Part shown: piece after piece, positions 54,579-63,880 of the stretch
Position numbering within the stretch: position 1 is the first letter of the stretch
Layout of the letters: the number at the start of each line of letters is the position of its first letter
Source of the DNA: Phytohabitans suffuscus
GTDB lineage: Bacteria; Actinomycetota; Actinomycetes; Mycobacteriales; Micromonosporaceae
NCBI RefSeq assembly: GCF_011764565.1
Contig: NZ_AP022871.1
Span: 7,564,320 to 7,628,319, forward strand
Length of the DNA stretch: 64,000 nt
Direction of reading: 5' to 3'
Translations under genes and position numbers: made by a program
The notes under the pieces: model-generated
The model's input: only the letters and a program-made list of their open reading frames with translations
Told to the model about the DNA's origin: nothing
The model's database searches: none

Positions 54579-57500
54579 GTGGCTGACAGGTCCGGTTTTT
54601 CGCGTCTGTTCTCTGATTTTGCGGGTGTTATTCGGCGTGGTTGTGTGGTCGTCGTTTTTGTGTTAGCGGCGACCGCTGTGCCGTACGTTCCCGTGTGGGC
54701 GGCTCCGCCGGGTGGTTCTGGGGCTGGGCCGAAGGATCAGTCGGTGCCGGTGTCGGTGGTGAAGCCGCGTAAGCCTTCTGGTTCGCAGACGGATGGGCCT
54801 GGGGTGCGGTCTGCGGGGCGTCGTGTGTTGCCGAAGCCCGGCACTGGCGAGGTCGCCGCCGACGGTAGGGCTGTCTCGGTGGGTGGGCTTCCGGTGACGG
54901 TGTCGGCGGTGCCGGGTGTGGATGAGGATGTGTTGCGGCGTTCGGGTGGTCGTGCGCCGCAGCCGCCGTCGCGGGTGCGGGTCGAGGTGGTGGACCGGAA
55001 GGTCGCGGCCGCGGCCGGTGTGACGGGGGCGCTGCTGCGGGTGTCCCGTGCCGATGGCGTGTCGGGCCAGGCGCGGGCCCGGCTGCGCGTCGAGTACACC
55101 TCGTTTGCGGAGGCGTACGGCGCGAACTTTGGACAGCGGTTGCGGCTGTTCGGGCTGCCGAGCTGTGTGTTGGTGGCTCCGCAGGTTCCAGCGTGTCAGG
55201 AGCGGACGGATCTGGGGTCGGTCAATAGGGCCGGCACGGTGTCGGCGGATGTGACGGTGGGGTCGGGGACGTTTGTGGCGTTGGACGCCACCTCGACGTC
55301 GGACGCTGGTACGTTCACCGCCACGTCGTTGTCGCCGGCGTACGCGTGGACGGCGGGTGGTCAGGGTGGCGAGTTCAGCTACCAGTATCCGTTCGAGGTG
55401 CCGCCCGCTCCGGGGGACCTGGTCCCGGACCTCGCGTTGCGGTACTCGTCTGGGGCGGTGGATGGGCAGACCCTTGCCCGGAACGGGCAGACGTCGTGGG
55501 TTGGTGAGGGTTGGGATCTTCAGGTCGGCTATATCGAGCGTGACTACCGCTCCTGTGTACAGGATGGTGGTACGACCGGGGATCTGTGTTGGTTTTCGCC
55601 GCATAACGCGACGATGGTGTTCGGCGGGTCGTCGACGGAGTTGGTGCGGGACAACGCGACCGGGGTGTGGAAGGCCGCTGACGATGACGGGTTGAAGATC
55701 GAGAATTTGAGCGATATGTCGTTGGGGAACGGGGACAACGACGGGGAGTACTGGAAGGTCACTACCCTGGACGGCACCCAGTACTTCTTCGGCCGGCACA
55801 AGCGGTTCACCGGTGATACGGGCACGAACTCGCTGCTGGCGGTGCCGGTGTATGGGAACAACTCGGGCGAGCCGTGTAACAACGCGTCGGGTTTCGCGGC
55901 GTCGTATTGTTCGCAGGGGTATCGGTGGCTCCTGGACTATGTGGTCGATCCGCATGGCAACTCGATGTCGTACTTCTACAGCAAGTGGAACAGTTTCTAC
56001 GGGCGGAACAACAACACCGGCGTGTCGGTGTTTGACCAGTCGGCGGTGTTGGATCACATCGACTACGGCACCCGCGCCGGCAGCGAGGGACGGGCAGCGC
56101 GCCGTTCACGGTGACGTTCGGTAAGACGGACCGGTGCACGGGCGCGTGTGGGGGGTGGGCGGACTTCCCGGACAGCCCGACCGACCAGCGGTGTACGTCG
56201 GGGTCGTCGTGTCCGAACCTGAGGTCGCCGGCGTTCTGGTCCCCGTTCAAGCTGTCCACGGTGACCACGAAGGTGTGGGATGGCAGCGCCTACCGGTCGG
56301 TGGACAAGTGGGACCTGACCCACGTCTATCCGGCGACCGGGGACAACATCACCCCGTCCGGGAACGACACGTCGCCGAATCTGTGGCTGCAAACCCTGAC
56401 CCACACCGGGTATGCGGCGGACGGCGTGACGAGTTTGGCGGAGCCGACGATGACGTTCGGCGGCACCGGGATGTTCAACCGGGTCAACTGGGGCAGCAGC
56501 ATCGGGGTCGCCCCGTACACCCACTACCGGCTGACCTCGATCCTGACCGGCACCGGCGCGCAGACGGTGGTCACCTACTCCGACCAGGAGTGTGTGCAGA
56601 CGTTCAAGCCGCAGCCGCAGGCCAACCCGTTGCGGTGTTTTCCGCAGTACTTCACCCCGCAGATCGCCAACCCGGGATTTGACTGGTTCCACAAGTACGT
56701 GGTGACGAAGGTGGTGGACAAGGACCTGACCGGCGGATCGCCGGACGAGGAAACCTCGTACGCCTACTCCAGTGAGGGGTCGACGGACCGGTCGCTGTGG
56801 CACCACGACTACGCCGAAACCTCGCAGCTGCAGTACCGGTCATGGTCGATCTGGCGTGGCTACACCACCGTGACCACCACCAAGGGCGCCGCCGGCGGCA
56901 CCCAGACCGTCAGCAAGACCTTGTACCACCGGGGCATGGACGGCGACGGCATCGCCACCACCAACAACTCCGGCATGTCCTGGGGCTCACGACGGGCACA
57001 TCTGACGGTGCCGATCACCACCCCGGGCGCGGCGGCGGGGATCTCCGGGCAGGGCGGCCGCTGCCTGGACACGGCCGGCACCACGGACGGCTCCAACATT
57101 CGCCTGCAGACCTGCACCGGCGGCACCGCCCAGGTGTGGCAGCCGCACAACTCGCAGACAGACGGCCGGTTCGCGTTGCGGAACCCGGCCTCCGGGCGTT
57201 GCCTGGACATCACCGCCGCCGGGACCGCGAACGGCAGCGACACCCAACTGTGGGGCTGTAACGGGCAGGCGCAGCAGTGGTGGCAGCGCCAGCCGAACGG
57301 CAGCCTGCGCAACCCGAACTCCGGCAGATGTCTGGAACCGGCCGGATGGGGCACCGCGGACGGCACGAACATCCAGATCTACGACTGCGGCGGGCACTGG
57401 AACCAGAACTGGCAGCCCCAACCCAACGGCACCATGCTCAACCCGCAAGGCAACCGCTGCATCGACGTCACCGGCGCCGCCACCACCGACGGTACGAAGA

Positions 57501-60500
57501 TCCAGTCGTGGACATGTAACGGGCAGGGACAGCAGACGTGGCGGCTGGGCACAAACGGTGAGCTGCGCAACCCGGTGTCCAACAAATGTCTGGACGTAGT
57601 CGGCTCCGGCACCGCCAACGGCACCCTCGTCCAGCTATTGACCTGCAACAACTCCGGCGCCCAGGTCTGGCAACCCCAAGCCGACGGCACTGTGCGGAAC
57701 CCGCAGTCCGGGCGCTGTCTGGAAGTCACCGCCATCGCCGCGAACGGCAACCAACTACGCATCTGGGACTGCAACGCCGGCCTACACCAACAATGGGCAA
57801 ACCGCATCACCGACAGCGAAGGCCTCCAAGGCCACCCCCGCGAACAGTTCACCCTCGACGGACCAACCACCATCCTGGGCTCGAGCATCCACGAGTACAC
57901 CGTCAACCAAACCGGCCTACGCCCCACCCCGGTCACCGGCGGGCAGGACATCGCCGCCCGCATGGTCCGCGAAACCACCACCCGAACCCGCACCTGGCTA
58001 GCCCACAACACCAGCTGGCGATGGACCGAAACCCAAACCAGCTACGACACCTACGGCCTACCCGTCGACAGCAAAGACCTCGGCGACACAGCCACCGCTG
58101 ACGACGACGTCTGCACCCACACCGACTACGCCCGCAACACCACCACCCACCTCATCGACTTCCCCTCCGCCGAAACCACCACCAACTGCGCGCCCAGTCC
58201 GAGTCCGGCCGACACGCTCCGCGCGAGCCGTACCTATTATGACGACTCCACCACTCTCGGTGCCGCACCCATCCGCGGCCTGCCCACGCAGAAGGGCGAA
58301 CTGACCTCGTTCGCCGGACCCACCGCCAACTGGGCCACCACCGAGACAAACACCTACGACGCGCACGGCCGTATCGGCACCGTCAGCGATGCGTTGAACC
58401 GCACTACGACGACCACCTACACGCCGGCTACCGAGGGCCAGTGACCAGCGTCGGCGTCTTCGACCCCGCCGGCCATGTCACGACCACGTACCTGGATGTG
58501 CGCGGCCAGCCGATGTCGATCGTCGATCCGAACGGCAAGACGACCACGACTGCGTACGACCCGCTCAGCCGGTTGACGAATGTATGGCTACCCGGGCGTA
58601 CCACGGCACAGGCACCAAACGCCGAGTATGTCTACACGGTCAGCGATACGGTCGCCAACCACGTGGAAACCAAGCGTCTGGGGCCGAATGGGAACCAGAT
58701 CCGCTTCTTCGAGATCTACGACGGACGGATGCGGCCGCGGCAAAGCCAGAAGACCGCGCCGGATGGTATGCGTGCCATCACGGATATGCGCTACGACTCC
58801 CGAGGCTTAACGGTGCGGAAGTCAGAGTTCTACAACGGCGCTTCCGCACCCATCGGCACCTTGGTTACCTTCGCCGACGCCGTCGTAGCCACTCAGACCC
58901 GCTACGAATACGACGCGGTTGGGCGTCAGGTCGAGGAAGCCCTGTGGTCGCTGAACGTGAAACAGTGGGACATCACCAGAAGCTACGACGGCGACCGGGT
59001 CAACGTTGGCCCACCGGCGGGGGCACCGCGACAACAGCAATCAGCGATGCTTCCGGCCGCACCGTCGCATTGCGGCAGTACGACGGCGGGGTACCCGCCG
59101 GTACCTATGCGGAGACCACCTACGGCTACGATCGCCTCGACCAGCTCATCACGGTCAGGGACCCCGCCGGCAACACGTGGACCAACACGTATGACCGGCG
59201 CGGCTATCTGACCAGCAAAGCCGACCCCGACGCGGGGACCACCACCTTCACGTACGATGATGCCGGCCAGATCAAGACCTCCGTCGACGGCCGTGGCGAA
59301 GTCCTTCACCACACCTTTGACGACCTCGGCCGGAGGACCGAACTGCGTGACGACGGCCCCTCCGGCGCCCTGCGCGCGTCCTGGGTCTACGACACAATCG
59401 CCAACGGCCAGCTCACCTCCTCCACCAGGTGGATCGGCTCCGACGCCTACACCAGCGCGGTCACCGGCTACAGCGACCTGTACAAGCCGACCGGCACGAC
59501 GGTCATCATTCCAGTTGTCGACGGGGTCCTGGCCGGGAGCTACACCACCAGCACCACCTACAAGGTCGATGGCTCGCCGGCCACCACCGTCCTGCCAGGC
59601 GTAGGAGGGCTACCCGCTGAGACGATCACTTACAGCTACAGCAACACCGGCAATTCCACCTCGATGGCGTCCGGCGCGGCGACCTACGTCGCCTCCACCT
59701 CCTACTACTGGGACGGTGCGGTCAACGAGCGGATCCTCGGGATCACCGCCAACAGGCGCGTCCGTATCACTCACACGCTCGACGAGCCCACGCGTCGACT
59801 CAAGACGCTCCAGGTCGACACCGAGAACGGCAGTACCGCAAACAGCTGGGACGATCGCTCCACGAGCGAATACACCTACGACCCAGCTGGCAACGTCACG
59901 CGCATCGCAGGCAAGACCGGAGGCGTTCAGGACCAAGTCGAATGCTTCCAATACGACCACCTCCGTCGGCTTACCGAGGCTTGGACCGAGAGCACACCCT
60001 CCTGTCAGACACCACAACGAAGCGGCGCCGACCCCTATTGGCGAACCTGGACGTACGACCTGAGCGGTAACCGGCAGACCCAGGTCGACCACGGCGCGAG
60101 TGGCAGCACCACCTCCACCTCCACCTATCCCGTCGCTGGCGGCGGCCAGCCCCACACCCTTACCAGCGTCGCCCATAGCGGACCAGGTGGCAGCGCCACC
60201 GACATCTACACCTACGATTCATCTGGAAACACCGCCACCCGGACCATCGACGGCATCGATCAGATATTTACCTGGGACGCGGAAGGCAAGCTCGCTCAAG
60301 TCACCCGGGCCGGCCAGAACACCAATTACATCTACGACGCCGACGGCAACCGACTCCTGCGTAAAGAACCCAGCGCGACAACCCTCTACCTACCTGACGG
60401 TACCGAACTCCGCCTCGGCACCGGCAGCACCCAGCCCGACGGAACCCGCTACTACAACCACAACAACACGACGGTCGGCGTACGCACCATCACGGGCCTC

Positions 60501-61455
60501 GTCCGGCTGGCCGTTGACCATCACGGCACCATCGAACTGGCCTTTACCGACCTCACAATGACCCGCCGCCGCAGCCTTCCCTTCGGCGACCCCCGCGGCA
60601 CGCAACCATCGAACTGGACCGGAGAACGAGGCTTTGTCGGCGGTACGAAGGACGCAACGACCGACCTGACCCACCTCGGCGCACGCGAGTACGACCCCAC
60701 GACCGGCCGCTTCCTCTCAGTCGATCCGATCATGGACCTGACCGACCCACAACAAATGCACGGCTACGCCTACTCGAATAACAATCCGGTTACCTCGTCA
60801 GACCCCGATGGGTTGATTCCCGACGACTGCGCCCGCGTCAAGTGCTACGACTACACCCGGGATGCAACAGCTGCAACACCAAAGCCAAGAAGAAAAATCC
60901 GTGCTGGCCGGTGAAGTGCGGCGGCGAGGAGAAAAAGCCGAGCGGCGACAAGAAGCCCAAGGCTAAGAAGGCAACTCCGAAACCTGACACGAAGAAGACC
61001 GATGACGGCACAAAGAAGGTAGCGCTCAAGGTTGCGCAGGTAGCCGACCTCCTCAGCACGATTGTCGGCGTAGTACCACTCTGTGGAGTGTGTTCAGCCG
61101 CAGGCCTGGTGTTCGGATTGATTGCAGCCGTAGCGTTCTTTGTCGCGGACCGGATAGTGGACGCGGTCAAAGCGCTCATCGGCGCCGGGCTGAGCGCCAT
61201 CCTCGGGCCAGGTGGGCGGATGCTGGAAAACGCCATCATGGCAAAGCGATTCGCTGGGGCGCTCCACCACTCATGGGCTAAGGTGAAGGACATCGAAAAC
61301 GCGGTCAGTGGGATAAGATGGATCCCTCCACGCTCCGGAAGCAGATCCGTGGAGGCATTAGCTTCATTTCCGCCGGGATGGGCACCCTCTATAACGCATT
61401 GGCTCCGCCCGCGCCCGATACTCCCTGGGGTGCGGCAGAGACCATAGTCAGCTAG
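54579..61455 (+). CDS. Secreted RHS/YD-repeat polymorphic toxin with ricin-type lectin insert (five frameshifts)
   Basis: One large gene read through frames with single-base losses near 56085, 58441, 59020, 60862 and 61312; corrected length about 2,293 residues. GTG 54579 has GGGAGGGAG 7 bases upstream; the TTG at 54546 lacks one. Order: signal peptide (VVVVFVLAATAVPYVPVWA), SpvB/TcdB-like N-terminal part (FSYQYPFEVPPAPGDLVPDLALRYSSGAVDGQ), six ricin QxW repeats (57,020-57,830), many YD repeats (YDPLSRLTNVW, YDRRGYLTSKADP, YDDAGQIKTSVDG) and the RHS closing core GAREYDPTTGRFLSVDPI and GYAYSNNNPVTSSDPDGL. The last 215 or so residues are a variable tip: a Cys-rich neck, a Lys/Pro-rich linker and two hydrophobic segments. 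Likely a contact-dependent toxin exported by Sec. Confidence 0.88.
57020..57830 (+). repeat. Six ricin-type QxW repeats inside the RHS protein
   Basis: Six consecutive units of about 42-45 residues, each starting (R/K)C(L/I)(D/E) and ending QxW (AQVWQP, QWWQRQ, QNWQPQ, QQTWRL, AQVWQP, HQQWAN). Six units make two beta-trefoils, so two carbohydrate-binding lectin domains. They lie between the N-terminal SpvB/TcdB-like region and the YD-repeat cage. Lectins within the shell, rather than at the N-terminus, may direct binding to a cell wall or polysaccharide. Confidence 0.88.
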
Positions 61456-61505
61456 GATGTGCACGATGTCAGCACATGAGCTAGTCCCACAGGTCGGATA
61501 CTAGG

Positions 61506-62003
61506 ATGGCGTTTCTCGACAACTGGATTGGCGGATCCGCCAAAAGGACTGCTGTCTTCGTTGGCGCGGGAATTACGGTTCTCGTCGTGGGTCTCGTCGC
61601 CTGGGCAGTGCTGGATTCGAGGGTAGATGAGAGGATTCGTACCGGGCTGCCCGTCCAAGCCGAGGTAGTCGCATCCGGGACGGTGAAAACGGGCCGGGCA
61701 GGATCATCTCCGCGCGTAAACGTCCGTTACTCGGTTGGTGGGCGTGACATCGAGGCCACGCTCATGTCCATGCTTGCCGGCAGCCAATATCAAATAGGTG
61801 ATCAACTCACAATTTACGTCGACCGTACCGATCCGACCAAAGCCGCGACATCAGACGGATTTGCCAGCGAGGACAGGTTAATGCTTCTCCCGCTGTTTCT
61901 GACCGCAGGAGGCTCGTGCGTCGCGGGACTCGCTACCGTGATGCGCCTGGCTTTCGAGTACAAGCGGCGCCGGCGAAAAAGGCACCAAGGCGCGGCGCCC
62001 TGA
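61506..62003 (+). CDS. DUF3592 membrane protein, candidate immunity protein
   Basis: A 165-residue protein with two membrane segments, TAVFVGAGITVLVVGLVAWAVL near the start and LMLLPLFLTAGGSCVAGLATVM near the end, separated by a domain of about 80 residues with the DUF3592 pattern (VNVRYSVGGRDIEATL, YQIGDQLTIYVDRTDPTKAATSDGF). A basic tail (EYKRRRRKRHQ) suggests the C-terminus is cytoplasmic. It starts 50 bases after the RHS stop in the same direction and is the only gene before the strand changes. Position makes it the likely immunity partner, more so as the toxin tip is hydrophobic. Function is inferred only from context. Confidence 0.75.
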   Translation: MAFLDNWIGGSAKRTAVFVGAGITVLVVGLVAWAVLDSRVDERIRTGLPVQAEVVASGTVKTGRAGSSPRVNVRYSVGGRDIEATLMSMLAGSQYQIGDQLTIYVDRTDPTKAATSDGFASEDRLMLLPLFLTAGGSCVAGLATVMRLAFEYKRRRRKRHQGAAP

Positions 62004-62096
62004 GCCTCGATCATTGGCCGTTCGGATCGAGACCCTTTTCACCCAACGTGTATTGACCTGACGGCGATGCCGTCCATGCCGCTGACCAGGCTCTCC

Positions 62097-62624
62097 TCAG
62101 ACTCCTGACGACTCGGGCACCTGGAGGGTGAGCGGCTCGAACGGTTCGCCCTCCGGGTAGACGTCGTTGAAGAGCGCCGCGCCGGCGCCGGTCAGGCTGA
62201 CGCTGGTGCTGACCCACGCCTCGGTCCCCGCGCGCCGGCCGGCCGGCTCCAGGGTCGCGGTCACCAGGGGGACCCGGGGCGCGTCCTCCGGCTCCCGCGG
62301 CGGCGCGATGGTGAGCACCGCCGAACCGGCGCTCACCACGACCCACGGAGACGCGACCCGGACGAAGAGCATGCCGTAGTGGCCGGTGAACCGGACGTCG
62401 CCGCGGAAGGCCCAGGCCAGCTGGTCCGGCCCGGCCGGTGGCCGGACGGTGGGGTCGAAGGCGAAGAAGATCTCGTGCGAACCGACCGGGACAGCCCCGT
62501 CGCCGACCGAGCCGCGGCTGCCGGGCATCCGGCGCAGGTACTCGATGAACGATGTCTTGATGCCCCACCGCAGGCCGTGGACCGGCTGGTCGCCGCCGGA
62601 CGACGGCACTTCGTTCGTCGTCAT
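62097..62624 (-). CDS. HtaA domain protein
   Basis: About 175 residues from ATG 62624 (GGAGG in front). Single HtaA domain: GLRWGIKTSFIEYLRRMPGSRGSV, FAFDP, WAFRGDVRFTGHYGMLFVRVASPWVVV, VSLTGAGAALFNDVYPEGEPFEPLTLQVPE. HtaA proteins bind heme in corynebacteria, with Tyr and His ligands; here no signal peptide or membrane anchor is seen, so it is apparently cytoplasmic. A role in heme supply or another small ligand for the neighbouring P450 system is possible. Divergent from the ferredoxin reductase gene with only 50 bases between. Confidence 0.75.
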   Translation of the reverse strand: MTTNEVPSSGGDQPVHGLRWGIKTSFIEYLRRMPGSRGSVGDGAVPVGSHEIFFAFDPTVRPPAGPDQLAWAFRGDVRFTGHYGMLFVRVASPWVVVSAGSAVLTIAPPREPEDAPRVPLVTATLEPAGRRAGTEAWVSTSVSLTGAGAALFNDVYPEGEPFEPLTLQVPESSGV

Positions 62625-62637
62625 GTGATCCTCCACA

Positions 62638-62669
62638 GTTATGGTGCCACAAAACATGTTGTTATGGTG
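62638..62669. promoter_or_regulatory. Direct repeat GTTATGGTG in a divergent promoter
   Basis: GTTATGGTG occurs at 62638-62646 and again at 62661-62669, 23 bases apart, within the 50-base gap between the HtaA and ferredoxin reductase genes. The P450 divergent promoter has GTTATGGTC at 49559-49567. Two turns of the helix between copies suit a dimeric regulator. Confidence 0.45.
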
Positions 62670-62674
62670 ATGGC

Positions 62675-63847
62675 GTGTCTTCTGTAGTGGTGGTGGGTGC
62701 CGGCCTGGCCGGGCTGCGGACGGCGGAAGCCCTGCGCCGCGAGGGCTGGGCGGGCGGGATCACGGTGGTCGGCGAGGAGGTCCACATGCCGTACACGCGG
62801 CCGCCGCTGTCGAAGCGGATCCTGCTCGCCGGAGGCGGGCACGAGGAGGTCGCGCTGCGGCTCCGGCCCTCGACGCACGAGACCCGGTGGTTGCTCGGCC
62901 GCCGGGTCGCGCACGCGGACCTCGACAGCCGGCTGCTGACGCTGGGCGACGGCACGAAGCTGCCGTACGACGGCCTCGTGGTCGCGACCGGGGTGCGGCC
63001 CAGGCGGCTGCCCGCCTCGGTGGGCGGCCCGCGGGCGGTGCTGCGCACCATCGACGACGCGGCCGCGCTCTCCCGGCGGCTGAGCCCCGGCGCGCGGGTG
63101 GCCGTCATCGGTGCCGGCTTCATCGGGTGCGAGGTCGCCGCGGCCGCGATCGCCCGTGGCTGCCGGGTGACGGTGGTCGCGTTGGACCGCGTGCCGATGC
63201 GGGTGCCGCTCGGCACGACGGTGGGCGAGGAGTTGCGCCGCCGCCACCGCGACGCCGGGGTGGACTTCCGGCTCGGTACCAGCGTGACCGCCGTCGACGA
63301 CGGTGGGGTCGTGCTCGCGGACGGCGCCCGCGTCGACGCGGACGTGGTCGTGGAGGCGATCGGCTCGGCACCCGCCACGGGCTGGCTGGAAGGCAACGGC
63401 CTCGACCTCACCGACGGGGTCGTCTGCGACGGGACGCTGCGCGTCCAGGGGCGACCGGGCGTCGTGGCCGTGGGCGACGTGGCCCGCTTTCCCAACGCGC
63501 TCTACGACCCGGTGCCGCGGCGGATCGAGCACTGGCAGACGGCGGTGGACACGAGCGCGCACGCGGCCGCCACGCTCGTCGGCGACCTCACGGGCGAGCC
63601 GGTCGACGCGCCGTTCGGCACGGTGCCGACGTTCTGGTCGGACCAGGGAGTCGTCAGCGTGCGTTCCGTCGGGCAGCCGGGGATCGCGGACGAGGTCGCC
63701 GTGCTCGAAGGCGACCTGAGCGGGGAGGCGGCGGTCGGCTACCGCCGGGACGGCCAGCTCGTGGGCGTGGTGCTGCTCGGCATGCCCAAGAGCCTCGGCC
63801 CGTACCTGCGGACCCTCACGACCGAGCTGGCGTCGGCCCGCGGCTGA
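62675..63847 (+). CDS. FAD-dependent ferredoxin reductase (rubredoxin/ferredoxin-NAD(P)+ type)
   Basis: A 390-residue FAD/NAD-binding reductase of the BphA4/CamA type that passes electrons from NAD(P)H to a ferredoxin serving a P450 or dioxygenase. FAD loop SVVVVGAGLAGLRTAEALR, MPYTRPPLSKRIL, LVVATGVRPRRLP, NAD loop VAVIGAGFIGCEVAAAA, and the second FAD block RPGVVAVGDVARFPN, followed by HWQTAVDTSAHAAATLVG and a C-terminal dimer domain (VPTFWSDQGVVSVRSVG). Start GTG 62675. Good electron-chain partner for the P450s at 48-51 kb; no ferredoxin gene seen in between. Confidence 0.94.
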   Translation: MSSVVVVGAGLAGLRTAEALRREGWAGGITVVGEEVHMPYTRPPLSKRILLAGGGHEEVALRLRPSTHETRWLLGRRVAHADLDSRLLTLGDGTKLPYDGLVVATGVRPRRLPASVGGPRAVLRTIDDAAALSRRLSPGARVAVIGAGFIGCEVAAAAIARGCRVTVVALDRVPMRVPLGTTVGEELRRRHRDAGVDFRLGTSVTAVDDGGVVLADGARVDADVVVEAIGSAPATGWLEGNGLDLTDGVVCDGTLRVQGRPGVVAVGDVARFPNALYDPVPRRIEHWQTAVDTSAHAAATLVGDLTGEPVDAPFGTVPTFWSDQGVVSVRSVGQPGIADEVAVLEGDLSGEAAVGYRRDGQLVGVVLLGMPKSLGPYLRTLTTELASARG

Positions 63848-63878
63848 CACGACCGAGCTGGCGTCGGCCCGCGGCTGA
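63817..63878. repeat. 31-base perfect tandem duplication over the stop codon
   Basis: Bases 63817-63847 are repeated exactly at 63848-63878. The unit starts CACGACCGAGCTGG and ends CGGCTGA, so the first copy ends on the reductase stop and the second carries a spare copy of the same codons after it. Either a recent duplication or an assembly artefact. Confidence 0.9.
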
Positions 63879-63880
63879 GG

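Noticed and set aside
58441..58444. Two separate RHS genes with GTGA overlap at 58441
   Set aside because: The text continues smoothly across the junction as a YD-repeat protein with one base added, like the other breaks.
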